This document shows positions 36,220-48,418 of a stretch of 64,000 bases of DNA, in pieces. The translations under genes and the position numbers were made by a program. How positions within the stretch are numbered: the first letter of the stretch is position 1; the number at the start of each line of letters is the position of its first letter. Source of the DNA: Megalobrama amblycephala (lineage: Eukaryota; Chordata; Actinopteri; Cypriniformes; Xenocyprididae). Location: assembly GCF_018812025.1 (NCBI RefSeq), contig NC_063051.1:1606001-1670000 (forward strand), read 5' to 3'. The notes below the pieces were generated by a model. That model saw only the letters and a list, made by a program, of their open reading frames with translations, did not search any database and was not told the origin of the DNA.

Positions 36220-38150
36220 TATGTTCATATTTACAGACCTGTGCGATAACATATATATTTTTTAAAAGTAATAATTATGAGATAAAAAGTCAAAATTATG
36301 AGAAGAAAAGTAGAAATGAAAATGAAAGTAGAAATTATGACTGAAAAATGTGAAATTCTGACATACTAAGTCATAATTATGAGATATAAAATTTGTAATA
36401 AAATCTTTAAAAAAATCTACATTATGAGATAAAAATTCAATATCAAATGAAAAATATTTTATTTTTACATTTGTTTTTAGTCAAATTTATTCATATAGCA
36501 CTTTACACAATACACATTGTTTCAAAGCAGCTTTACAGAAAATCTTGATGTTAATGTTTATAATATATTCATACCTTATGTTCATATTTACAGACCTGTG
36601 CGATAACATAATGTTTTTAAAAAAAGTCATAACTATGAGATAAAAAGTAAAAATTATGAAATAAAGTCAAAATTACGAGAAGAAAAATAGAAATTATGAG
36701 ATTAAAGAGTTGAAATTATGAGAAAAATTGAAATTATAAGAAAAATAAGTAAACATTCTGACATACTAAGTCATAATTATGCAATAAAAAGTTGAAATTC
36801 TGACATAAAAATTGAATATTATGATGTAAAAAGTCAATGTCAAAAGAAAACATTGGTTTTAGTCTCATTTATTTGTATAGCACTTTGTTTCAAAGCAACT
36901 TTACATAAAATCTTGATGTTAATGTCTAAAATATCTTCATATATTCATGCCTTATACTCATATTTGCAGATTGGAGCTGGATGATAATATAATTTTTATA
37001 TTAAAAAAAAGTAATAATTATGAGATAAAAAGTCAAAATTATGAGAAGAAAAGTAGAAATGAAAATGAAAGTAGAAATTATGACTGAAAAATGTGAAATT
37101 CTGACATACTAAGTCATAATTATGAGATATAAAATTTGTAATAAAATCATTTTAAAAAATCAATATTATGAGATAAAAATTCAATATCAAATGAAAAATA
37201 TTTTATTTTTACATTTGTTTTTAGTCAAATTTATTCATATAGCACTTTACACAATACACATTGTGTCAAAGCAGCTTTACAGAAAATCTTGATGTTAATG
37301 TTTATAATATATTCATACCTTATGTTCATATTTACAGACCTGTGCGATAACATAATGTTTTTTAAAAAAAGTCATAACTATGAGATAAAAAGTCACAATT
37401 ATGACACAAAATGTCATAATTATGAAATAAGTCAAAATTACGAGAAGAAAAATAGAAATTATGAGATTAAAGAGTTGAAATTATGAGAAAAACTGAAATT
37501 ATAAGAAAAATAAGTAAACATTCTGACATACTAAGTCATAATTATGCAATAAAAAGTTGAAATTCTGACATAAAAATTCAAGATTATGATGTAAAAAGTC
37601 AATGTCCACAGAAAAAAAATAATTTTTACTTTGGTTTTAGTCTCATTTATTTGTATAGCACTTTGTTTCAAAGCAACTTTACATAAAATCTTGATGTTAA
37701 TGTTTATAATATCTTAATATCTTCATGCCTTATAGTTGCATTTCGCAGATTAGAGCTGGATGATAATATAATTTTTATATTTAAAAAAAGTAATAATTAT
37801 GAGATAAAAAGTCAAAATTATGAGAAGAAAAGTAGAAATGAAAATGAAAGTAGAAATTATGACCGGAAAATTTGAAATTCTGACATACTAAGTCATAATT
37901 ATGAGATAAAAAGTTCTAATAAAATCATAAAAAAAAAATAAAAAAAATCAATATTATGAGATAAAAATTCAATATCATTAGTCAAAATTAAAATTAGCCA
38001 AATTTATTCATATAGCACTTTACACAATACACATTGTTTCAAAGCAGCTTATAGAAAATCATGATGTTAATGTTTATAATATCTTAATATCTTCATGCCT
38101 TATAGTTGCATTTCGCAGATTAGAGCTGGACAATAATATAGTCTATATTT
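36220..38150. repeat. Alternating A/B higher-order array containing a LINE-tail-like segment
   Basis: Two related units alternate: A (marker GTAATAATTATGAGATAAAA) starts near 36268, 37011 and 37790, and B (marker AGTCATAACTATGAGATAAA) near 36625 and 37370. The A-B period is about 745-780 bp. Every unit ends with TATAGCACTTT, a variable stretch and TTTCAAAGCA (near 36497, 36877, 37239, 37656 and 38011; one copy reads GTGTCAAAGCA), which is the reverse complement of the LINE 3' tail at 52990-53035. It shares the TCATAATTATGA vocabulary with 33691-35240. Confidence 0.85.
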
Positions 38151-39628
38151 TGCGATGATACAAGCAATCAAGCAGTTGAGATTTTCTATACAGCATCACT
38201 ATTACTGTTCCTCATGCTTGTTTATGCTAGCATGATACAGACATGAATTATACCTCATATAACGTGTTTTGTTGAGGAAAAGTGTGCAGTTACACATACA
38301 GCATCACCCAAAGCGCGCAAGTTGTGCACTAGCAGCAAACACTCACACATTTTCCTCATAAAACATATGATTTGTTGACATATGACAACATCACATTTTT
38401 AACATCACATACTGACTGTAGACTCTGTATGAAACTGCTAAACATCCATTCTTTGTTCTAAACTTCTCTGAAAACCACTTTTTAAATCTCTGACCTCGCT
38501 CTCTTTCTCATTTTACTCTTTCATTTGATAGGACAAATGGGTAGATTAAGCGGCGCGCTCTGCAAATGTAAATCAGCCCTGGAAAGATCAAACACGTAGA
38601 GGCGGTTTTGCCATCGGTCCACAGTGTTTAACTCCATATCTGAATTGAGAGCGCTACAGTGATTCCTAATAAAACCCTCCAAGAATTGAGAGTGAAATTT
38701 GCCTAAAGATTAGACTCTATCTCTCTATCACATTATCTCGCTCTCTCTGACTGTCTGAATCTTCAAAACCCATGAAATGTCATATATTTTCTACTGAAGG
38801 TTTAACAAAGTTAATGCATTAACTAACATTAACTGATTATTATAAAGTATTACCAACAATTTCAAGGCAAGCATCACTATTGCAGTGTTAGTAATGAGGC
38901 GTGTAGCAGATTTCCAACTGTTATTTTGTCCCTTAAACCTACACTGAAGAAAGCACCACTTAGCAACACCTTGGCAACAACTTTTTGCACGACTTGAGAA
39001 AATGTAAAAATGTCCTTTTTTTTTTTTTTGCATGTGCACACATATTATTCCTTTCATTTGACACTTAAATAAATCAAACATGATTTTTTCCCCTCGGCAG
39101 ACTGTAAAATGAGGTGCTTCTGTATTTAAGCATTCATTATAAATGGAAACGGCACACCAGCCAAAACTCCATCAGGTATTTCTTATTCGCTTGCGCACAG
39201 CTCAGAGAGCACAGACTAATGCTTGCTGAAATATGAGCTATGAGATGCTTTTTATTAGGTGCCTGTCTGAAATAATTTACCTCTCTCTTTCATAAACTTT
39301 TGCTGTGCTTAACTGCCGCCGCGAAGAAAAATATAGTAAGTCGTTAAAAGTCTGTTACAAAAAGTGGCTGTAAAATGAAGGCTTGACCAGTGAAGAATAC
39401 AGGGCAGCGCAAGTCCTGATTCATGTAAATCTGAGAATAACTCACTCGTGCGCCTCATAAAGGTGAGGGCGGATGGTGAAAATTCAGTTTTTTGTGTGCA
39501 ATTGCTTAATCAATATTACACAAAGTCGTGGTCAAACTGAATATTCTGGATGTTCTAACAAACTTGAAATAAAAGCATAAAAAAAACACGTATTAGCAAT
39601 AGATCTGATGAATATGTGATGTTTATGC
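38151..39628. other. Unique non-coding sequence
   Basis: GC-balanced parts lie at 38520-38700 and 39110-39480. Nothing coding is recognised. Confidence 0.45.
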
Positions 39629-39783
39629 ACATCTGGTTAGATTGAATTGCAAAAATCTGCATGACATTCATTTTAAATGGGCCAAAGATGGTAAAAGTAG
39701 AGTGTTTTTTAAAAATGAAAAAAATAACATCTGGTTTGATTGAAATACGGAAATCAGCATGATATTCATTTTAAATGGGCCAA
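39629..39783 (+). repeat. Two-copy direct repeat, 98-bp spacing
   Basis: ACATCTGGTTAGATTGAATT at 39629 recurs as ACATCTGGTTTGATTGAAAT at 39727. Both run on to CATTTTAAATGGGCCAAA, with a spacer between them. Confidence 0.85.
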
Positions 39784-40094
39784 AATTTCTCCAACTCAAA
39801 AAGTTTACCTGCCGTTATTGCTCAGATACTGAAGGATTTGATCATTTTGTTTTATGAATATGTGAAATTACTTCTTAAGTAATTGAGAAACACATACAAA
39901 AATTAATTACTTCTTAAACCACACTGTCCTAATCTTTTAGATGAAGATATGTTCATGATTTAGGTCAAAATTATGTCAAATTTATGCAAATTTAAAGTGG
40001 ACATATCTTTTTCCATGTTTAAGTGCTATAATCGAGTCCCCGGTGCATATGGTAAAAAGGTTTTAATTTATTAACACCCAAAAGCTATTCTTTG
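39784..40094. other. Unique AT-rich sequence
   Basis: Nothing is recognised. Confidence 0.45.
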
Positions 40095-40434
40095 AATTAA
40101 TGTAATTAAATCATGGATTTCCGCGTGATTAAATGGCTTTCTTTTAGCATTAAGCACTTTTGTTAGGCTAACTTATATTGCATAGATTGGATCAACTTAA
40201 GTAAATGAGTTGGTCCAAAACATTACAAATTAGTTGGGCTGACACTATTAAATTAAGCTGTGCCCAACCATAGTAAATAAGTTGAATCAAGCTTAATAAA
40301 TTAAGTTGACCCAACGTAAGTACATTAAATTGGAATAACAGAATTGCATAATGCTGAAATAAAGCAACTTAATCATGTGGAAATCCTTTCCATGATTTTT
40401 TTATGTTTGTTCAAAGAGTTATTTTTTTGAGTGT
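40095..40434. repeat. Dispersed 'AAGTTGACCCAA' repeat
   Basis: Repeated AAATTAAGTTGACCCAA-like phrases and a terminal TTTTTTTGAGTGTA resemble a fish repeat I recall. It occurs once here. Confidence 0.45.
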
Positions 40435-40827
40435 AACGTGAAAAAGAATAACCCAGTAACTTTGTTTTGGTAACCCTTTCTCTGCAAACATGTGAAAAAA
40501 CAAGCTGCTCAGATTTTGCTCCCCTTGTGATGTATGAAGGGGATCTTATTATAATATTACCGCCCCTTAATCTGTGTTTCCACCCATGGCGCTGCCATTT
40601 TGCTTTTGCAAGTGACAACGATGTACCAGTTCTAATGCCATGGCAAAAGTTCAAGCAAAGCATGTTAACTGTTCTGTCGTTGGTGCCACAGACGAGCACA
40701 GAACGCTTTTTAGAGTCTCGTTAGCTTGGATATCCTGGCAAGCTTGATTGCTAAAAAAGGAGCGTTTCTGTCCAAGAGATATTTTGGAAAAAATATTTGA
40801 CCATTCACAGCATTTGATAGCAATCAA
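40435..40827. other. Unique non-coding sequence
   Basis: Overlapping frames of up to 108 codons lie on both strands and resemble no protein I know. Confidence 0.45.
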
Positions 40828-40917
40828 GGGTATTTTGAGCTGAAACTTCACAGACACATTCTGGAGACACCAGAGACTTATATTACATCTTGTGAAAAGG
40901 CGTATTATAGATCCCCT
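40828..40917 (-). mobile_element. Terminal fragment of a TTAA element
   Basis: It matches the first ~100 bp of the element at 3660 in reverse (TTTTGAGCTGAAACTTCACA). It ends ATCCCCT before TTAA at 40918-40921. The remainder is absent. Confidence 0.8.
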
Positions 40918-40921
40918 TTAA

Positions 40922-41815
40922 TGGCTCGCAAACCTTTTGGTGCCACTGTAGAAACGGGTTGGAAATCAAAACTGGAGATGGGCAGAAAATATGCACTACT
41001 CTGAAAAAATTAAATTAACAGATTGTTTAGTTAGTCCGAATTTGGCTTTGACTAAATTTGACTAAATATCCAAGTAAATGTAAAACCCTTGAGTAAAGTG
41101 ATGTTTCACGGTAACATCTTGGTATTAGATGATAACCATATTTATATACTATGGTATTTGCATGGTGCTTCAAAGAATATAATATGTTCAACAGTAATAC
41201 CTTTTTTGTAAGTGAAACGGAGAGCTATTCTGAAGCGAATATGCTGATTTGTAATTCTTCATGGCCCAAATCACTAAACACCCTCCAAATGTCCATTCAG
41301 CACTTCCTTGCTTCAACAGGCAATTTATCCCAGGTAAGAGTGTGTTTTAATTATTCTCACTCTGTGAAAGTTATGTCTGATTGCTTTTTGCTCTGATCCT
41401 TGTAAAAACATCTTTTTGCCTATTACCCAATTAAAATAGGGCTGAGAGGTTGAACAGCGAAACGTTGGAAGAGCCCCGAAGGATTGGGTCCACCTATGAA
41501 AACTGCAACTGGATTTTAGAAGATTTCATTTGGATTTAGACTTCATGCTTCAGAGTCTCTTCTAGGGAGAGTCAACTGCTTTGAGTCTAATTTCAGACCA
41601 CTAAGAAAATGATTTTCCATTCTGCTGAATGTACTGTAGTCTGAAATATTTGAGGCACTGATTTTGTTCATGCTTCGTCATTATTCCCAGTACATCTAAC
41701 AATAATCTTAAGTTAATTTATATTTCCCAAACACTAATAGCATATAACTTACTATAATTTTGTCATGTTATCATGTTCAAGGATTGACATCCTGATTGGT
41801 CCTCAAACAACACTG
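40922..41815. other. Unique non-coding sequence
   Basis: Nothing is recognised. Confidence 0.45.
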
Positions 41816-42105
41816 CAAAGCAAAGCAAAAGCAATGTAATGCAATTCAAAGCAATGCAATTTAAAGCAAATCAAATCAATGTAAGGCAATGCAATTTAAA
41901 GCAATGCAACGAAAAGTAAAGCAAAGCAATGCAATGCAATGCCATGCAATAAAAAGCAAAGCAAAGCAAATCAGTGTAATGTAATGCATGCAATAAAAAG
42001 CAATGCAATGCAACGAAAAGCAAAGCAATGCAATGTAATATAATGCAATGCAATTCAAAGCAAACTAAAGCAATGCAATCCAAATCAAAGCAATGCAAAG
42101 TAAGT
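41816..42105. repeat. 'AAAGCAATGCAATG' minisatellite
   Basis: Degenerate tandem CAATG/CAAAG pentamers fill about 290 bp. The long minus-strand frames here (LHCIALHC repeats) are artefacts. Confidence 0.92.
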
Positions 42106-42210
42106 AAAATAGATTTTTTTATATAGGTGAAATACAACCTATGAATGTTTCTGTGAGATTCACCTGTTTCTAAATCACAGTTAGTTCAGTCAGGTAATAT
42201 GTAAATGTCC
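42106..42210 (+). repeat. Direct repeat flanking the AAAAT array, left copy
   Basis: TGAATGTTTCTGTGA, ACCTGTTTCTA, AATCACAGTTAGTTCAGTCA and GGTAATATGTAAATGTCC reappear at 44394-44480 with few changes, 2.27 kb away and in the same orientation. Confidence 0.88.
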
Positions 42211-42860
42211 AAGCGTATATCTGCAGCTTTACCTATTCCCCTACGATATCCTTGGCAAATTTGTCTTAAATGTGCTTGACAGGAACATTAACCTTAATGT
42301 CAAAGCTCAGATTCACTACATGCAGTGAAAATATGCCTGAGACGAAAAAAAAATCACCCCATTTAAATAATAAATGAGAGTCCTCGCTCGACCTTTCTCC
42401 TCAGGTTGCGGAGGTGATGTATGGTGCCCCGGCGGGGACATATGGTACAGCTGGCTAAGCCTGAACTGAAGCAGTCAAAGGAAGCTGATGAAAAGCTAAG
42501 CTGAAAGAAGCATGCCCTCTGACAAAAAGCCTCAAGTCTGAGTGAGATGGACTTTATCTCCAAAGTAGGAACTTGGCGGCGGTCAGAGACCAGATTAGGG
42601 AGGGACAGTCAGAGAACTTTAAAGGACCAGGTTAAACCACATTGGTTGATCTTTAGTGTTACCTTCTGATGAATCACTGTACCTTGGTATCATCACGGTG
42701 CTTGTAGAGAATGTAATCAAATGAGATGAGTTGGGGCAGTCTATCTCCCATCATGCATCTGGAGAAGGGCTGTATACTCAATACACTGTATATACACTGT
42801 ACACTGTTAAACTGCTGAAATATATGTACACATATGACCTTTATAAATCTACAAATGATT
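42211..42860. other. Unique sequence
   Basis: Nothing is recognised apart from a small palindromic patch near 42775-42810 (ACTGTATATACACTGT). Confidence 0.45.
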
Positions 42861-44386
42861 TGACTGGATGGTAAATTAAATAAATTAAATTAAATTAAAT
42901 TAATTAAATGTAAAAATAAAATAAAATAAATAAAATAAAATAAAATAAAATAAAATAAAATAAAATAAAATAAAATAAAATAAAATAAAATAAAATAAAA
43001 TAAAATAAAAATACTTTAAGTAAAATAAAATGTCTTATTTTTGATATGCAAAATACAAAATATTTGATTGGATGGTAAAAGTAGTGTTTTTTAAAAAAAT
43101 AAAACATAAAATAAAATAAACTAAAATAAATACAAAATAAAATAACAACAAATAAATAAAATAAAATAAAATAAATACAAAATAAAATAACAAAAAAATA
43201 AATTAAATTAAATTAAATTAAATATAAAATTAAATAATTTTTAAGTAAAATAAAATTTCTTAGTTTTGAAATATTTGACTGTATGGTAAAAGTAGTGTTT
43301 TTTAAAAAATAAAACAAACAAAAAAATAAAATAAAGTAAAATTTGTGGAAAAAAAAATGAAGCTTTTTAAGTAAAATAAAATTTCTTATTTTTTGATATG
43401 TGAAATACAAAATATTTGATTGGATGGTAAAATAGTGATTTTAAAAATAAAATAAAATAAAATAAAAAAAAATACTTTAAGTAAAATAAAATGTCTTATT
43501 TTTGATATGCAAAATACAAAATATTTGAATGGATGGTAAAAGTAGTGTTTTTAAAAAAATAAAACATAAAATAAAATAAAATAAATACAAAATGAAATAA
43601 CAAAAAATAAATAAAATAAAATAAAATAAATACAAAATAAAATAAAAAAATAAATTAAATTAAATTAAATTAAATATAAAATTAAATAATTTTTAAGTAA
43701 AATAAAATTTCTTAGTTTTGATATGCAAAGTACAAAATATTTGACTGTATGGTAAAAGTAGTGTTTTTTAAAAAATAAAACAAACAAAAAAATTAAATAA
43801 AGTAAAATTTAAAAAAAAATAAAAATGAAGCTTTTTAAGTAAAATAAAATTTCTTATTTTTTGATATGTGAAATACAAAATATTTGATTGGATGGTAAAA
43901 TAGTGATTTTAAAAAAATAAAATAAAATAAAATAAAATAAAATAAAATAAAATAAAATAAAATAAAATAAAATAAAATAAAATAGGGTTTTTAAGTAAAA
44001 TAAAATTTCTTATTTTTGATATGTGAAATACAAAATATTTGATTGGATGATAAAATAGTGTTTTTAAAAATAAAATAAAATAAAATAAAATAAAATAAAA
44101 TAAAATAAAATAAAATAAATTTTCTTATTTTTGATATGTGAAATACAAAATATTTGACTGGATGGTAAAAGTAGTGTTTTTTTTAAAAACAAATCAAATA
44201 AAATAAACAAAAGAAAAGAAAAGAAAATAATAAAAGAAAAGAAAAGAAAAGAAAAGAAAAGAAAAGAAAAGAAAAGAAAAGAATTTTTAAGTAAAATATA
44301 AATTATAAAACAAAATAAATAGTATAATAAAATTAAATAAAACAAAACAAAATAGGTTTTTTTAGGTAAAATAAAATGTCTTATTT
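42861..44386. repeat. (AAAAT)n-bearing minisatellite, about nine units
   Basis: A unit containing TTCTTATTTTTGATATG, AAATACAAAATATTTGA and GGATGGTAAAA recurs with its GGATGGTAAA marker near 42865, 43070, 43273, 43421, 43530, 43748, 43888, 44045 and 44160. Runs of AAAAT of different length separate the units (longest at about 42916-43010 and 43917-43983), and one is AAAAG at about 44209-44281. Confidence 0.9.
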
Positions 44387-44500
44387 TTTGATAAGTGAAA
44401 CACAACCTGTGAATGTTTCTGTGACCTGTTTCTACATCACAGTCAGTTCAGTCAGGTAATAATATGTAAATGTCCAAACACTTCCACAGTTTATCTATTT
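44387..44500 (+). repeat. Direct repeat flanking the AAAAT array, right copy
   Basis: Counterpart of 42106-42210. The AAAAT array therefore lies between two copies of the same unique sequence. Confidence 0.88.
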
Positions 44501-45759
44501 ACTCACAATATCCTTGTCTTCATTTTGTCTTCATTTTCAGGCAAATGAAAAATGGGTGAGAATTAATTTTATCCATATCAGTGTGCTCAAACAATGCCTA
44601 AAGTTACTCGACATATTCAATAGTTGCATGACCTCAGTGACACTCAGTAATACTGCATTTGATGAAAGATTATAAATCATTCACAATAAAACCAGAAACA
44701 TGAATTAAGAAAGTAAGTCAATTATGATTTCACTTGAAAGAAAATAAAGGCTCATTTATTAGTTCTGTATGATTTAATAACTCCTTAACATCAGTGTTTG
44801 TTATTCATTCACCGTCACTGAACCTCGTATGTGTTTTTATGGTCTTCCACCTGTTCTGCGCTCCAGTGTTTTAATTAAACTCTGTTAGGCATATGTCTGA
44901 CATTGAGTTATAACAGACCCACGATTCATACAGTATGATTCCATAAATAATGAAAGCGTTCGGCCACATATTTTTCTCCTTCTCCCAGCGAACCTTTGAG
45001 CGGCAGTGAAATGTTTCTCTAATCACTCATTACACTCCTCAGTATTGGATTTCTGTTCCAATGTTCTGGCTTTGCATAGAGGCGGCCAATTAATACAAAC
45101 CCTCCAACCGCAGTCCACAAAGACAACACGAGACACGGAGACACTGGCTAATGCGATTAACGCCGCCCGCCGGGGTTCGGGTGACGACATCCGACTCTCT
45201 GAACATCACAGCGGCCTGATGCCACTCTTCAAAACCTCCAGCCAGGTGCACGAGATCTTAAGCTGCTTTTGTCGAAGGCTTCACACGAGTTAGAAAGTGT
45301 TTCATTAGGATAAAATGAGCTCCTCGTTAGGTGGAAGTGAAAACAGCCCTGTGCAGTTGTTACACAATGACTTTAATTGCAAGTTTTAACAATGCTGTTT
45401 TAACCGCGGGTACAACACGAATTTAAGCTGTCTTAGGTTAATGACTCCATTTGTTTGAATGCAGTGAGCTTTAATTATTTTCAGCTTGTCAGACCTCACC
45501 TCACTATCGTTCTGCTCTGGTAAAAACTCAAAATCCATTTGCTAAACACTAACTGAACAACAGGCACTAGATAGGATCCAGCATTTGGGTCATTCCTACA
45601 TTGCAGTACACTTGTGTTGTCATTTTTGTCATGATTTCATCCTCCAGGAAGTGACATCAGTAAGCATTATCTAGGTAATTTTCTTGTCTTTGTGCAAATT
45701 ATGACATATTATATAAAAACTAATGTATATAAACTAATGATGTATTATTTTGATGATAA
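44501..45759. other. Unique non-coding sequence
   Basis: The part at 44990-45300 is strikingly GC-balanced and open on the plus strand (95 codons) but resembles no protein I know. It could be conserved non-coding DNA. Confidence 0.4.
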
Positions 45760-46700
45760 TAATAATATAACATTAATTTAAAAATAAATAAATAAATAAA
45801 TAAATAAACAAAATACAAATAAAAAAATATAATTAATAAGGTTGAAGCGTTTTTTACACTAACCTAAAATGGTACTACTCAATGGCAGGTTTTATTTATT
45901 TATTTATTTATTTATTTGCTCTTGACTTTCTAATAAATGTTTAATAATAATAATAATAATAATACAAAATTGAAAAAAAATAAAAAATAAAATTACATAT
46001 TAAAAATAATAATATTTTATTAATATTATTTTATTTGTTCTTGTCTTTCTAATAATTTTCTAATTAATAATAATAAAATTAATAAAAAAAATAAAGTAAT
46101 TCATGAATAAATAAATAAACATAAAAAATAATATATAATTAATAAGGTTGAAGTGTTTTTTTTAAAACTAACCTGCAAACTCAATGGCAGGCTTTATTTA
46201 TTTATTTATTTGCTCTTGGCTTTCTAACAATTCTCTAATTAATAATAATATAATAATAATAATAATACAAAATTGAAATAATAAAATTAAAAATAAAATT
46301 GTATATTAAAAATAATATTTCATTAAAATAATTTTATTTGTTCTTGACTTTCTAATAATAAAAATATAATAATAATAATACAAAATTGAAATAATAAAAT
46401 AAAATATAACATTTTATTAAAATTATTTTTTTGTTCTTGAATATTTTTAATTAATAATAATAAAAATAATAATATAACAACAAATATAATAAAAAAATAA
46501 TCTAATTAGTTGAAGTTTTTTTCTTTACACTAACCTGTAAACTCAATGCCAATATTTATAAATATATTATATATTATATTTATTTATTTATTTGCGCTTG
46601 ACTTTTTAATCATTTTCTAATGAATAATAACAATAATAATAATACAAAATTAAAATTAAAATAAATATAATACAATTATAATATAAAATAATTAATGAAG
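45760..46700. repeat. AT-rich minisatellite, irregular units
   Basis: GGTTGAAG followed by TTTTTT and ACACTAACCT or AACTAACCTG recurs near 45840, 46145 and 46510. TTTGCTCTTGACTTTCTAAT recurs near 45914 and 46208, with variants near 46337 and 46590. AATAATAAT runs separate them. Confidence 0.82.
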
Positions 46701-47516
46701 TTGAAGTGTCAAAGCTTGATGGCAACACATTTTTGAATGTCTAGTCTATGCTGTTCTATGCTTCTATAGAAATGTAAATTACAACAAACATACAAAACAA
46801 AACTTTACAGAGTCCAAAAGCTACTGCATAACAGGAATGACCCACTTAATAGTACATAAATACTTGTTTTCTCAAATGTTCATGTTAAAAGCATAATGTA
46901 GGCCATTTCTCGATAATGTTAAGGCTTTTAAGGCTGCTGTGAGGGATATAGTCTTAAAACAACAATCATTAACATTCAAGCAAACATGCATGCTAACTCT
47001 TGCTGACATTCATTACCAACCAAGGGCATGGGCGGAAATAAATCTTTCCAGCCTTGACAACCAGCTCTGTTGCACCATCTCTAACGTACATACAGACATC
47101 TTATAATTAAAACGTGGAGAAAAACATTCCATTAAAAAGATGTGCATGTAGCGCTGGCACTCCGACACCATAGATTTAAAAGGGTCAATTACAAGATGCA
47201 CAGCACAGAGCGAGAACCAGCAAACCATTAGCAGTCTGGCACCATCTGTTCTTCTAGCAGGACGGCTACATGCTTTGATGCTATAAAACCTTAGTGTGTT
47301 TTTTAAGGGCTGCAGTGCTGAGTTAGCGCTCTACGCCATAAAACCTTACGGTGAATGAAGTATATTGTGGTAGGAGATACTTTAATAGACTTCAGGATGG
47401 AGGCCAAGACAAAGTAAGATTGAGGAACTCGAGATGTGACCTGTTACTGTGGGCGCTGGATGAAACTCATATTAGTTTGTTTTATTTACTCTTCCAGTGG
47501 TTTTCGCAGCAATTTT
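46701..47516. other. Unique non-coding sequence
   Basis: Nothing is recognised. Confidence 0.45.
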
Positions 47517-48188
47517 TGGTTCCGCAAAGAACCTTTCAGTGATCAGTTCTTAAACGAACACTTTTTTTCTTAGTGTGTAGAACTGCTTCACAAACGAGGG
47601 TCAATTCAACCCAAAAGATGAACATGACGGCACATGCTAGTGGATGAGTTGAATCAACTCCACAGCAACTACATCAATTTATCCACTAACCATTCAGAAA
47701 CGTCCAGTTTCATTCTAAAAGTTGTAACTTCTTCCTGAGTCTCTCCATCAGTGTCGACTCCAGTTTGAACAATGTAAGGCTGAACACTTTCGTCATTTTG
47801 GCTGCGTGAGATTCTCCAGCTTTGTTGTTGTTGAGCTGTTAAAGCTCCGCCCTCTTCTGGAAAGGGGGCGGGAGCAGCAGCTCATTTGCATTTAAAGGGA
47901 CACACACAAAAATGGCATGTTTTTGCTCACACCGAAATAGCGGCAAATTTGACAAGCTATAATAAATGATCTGTGGGGGATTTTGAGCTGAAACTTCACA
48001 GACACATTCTGGAGACACCAGAGACTTATATTACACATATTACATGACAAGCTATAATAAATCTTGTGTAAAAGGGATTATAGGTGCCCTTTAACAATCT
48101 AAAGAACCATTTTCTTTTGTAATAAGGTTGTTAAAGGTTCTACATGGAACCATCGATGCCAGTAAAGAACCTTTATTTTTAAGAGTGT
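47517..48188. repeat. 'AAAGAACC' MITE split by a TTAA element
   Basis: The left part (47517-47584, TGGTTCCGCAAAGAACCTTT) and right part (48095-48188, GGTTCTACATGGAACC, then AAAGAACCTTTATTTTTAAG) are the two pieces of a repeat I recall as continuous in fish genomes. The TTAA element sits between them. Confidence 0.7.
47585..48090 (-). mobile_element. TTAA element, truncated at one end, 506 bp
   Basis: Reverse copy of the element at 3660: 47585-47615 corresponds to about 4120-4145 and 48090 to its first base. It ends TAGGTGCCCT, followed by TTAA at 48091-48094. The distal terminus and its flanking TTAA are missing. A ~20-bp phrase near 47952 (TGACAAGCTATAATAAAT) is repeated near 48046. Confidence 0.83.
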
Positions 48189-48418
48189 ATCATAATGAAA
48201 AGATGAATTTTAATTAATTTAATTTCTGAAAAGCTGACAATTCCTTAAGAAATATTACAGATGTTTCTTCTTTGCTTTCTTTCTCTAATCAAAATGTTTC
48301 AAACTAAAACACGCATGTTCCTTAATGACATCATCCTCCAGGAAGTGACATCATTTTGGAGGGAAAACAGAAGCACAAATATCAGAAAGTTTGATTAATT
48401 TTGTGACGTTAGTTAACG

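Noticed and set aside
40373..40724. Overlapping 108- and 85-codon frames on opposite strands
   Set aside because: Mutual overlap and no recognisable domain; the left end runs into a dispersed repeat.
41871..42137. 88-codon minus-strand frame rich in Leu-His-Cys-Ile-Ala
   Set aside because: It is a translation of the CAATG/CAAAG pentamer array.
42904..44405. Hydrophobic Phe/Tyr/Ile/Leu-rich minus-strand frames that look like membrane segments
   Set aside because: They come from AAAAT and AAAAG repeats and have no independent coding signal.
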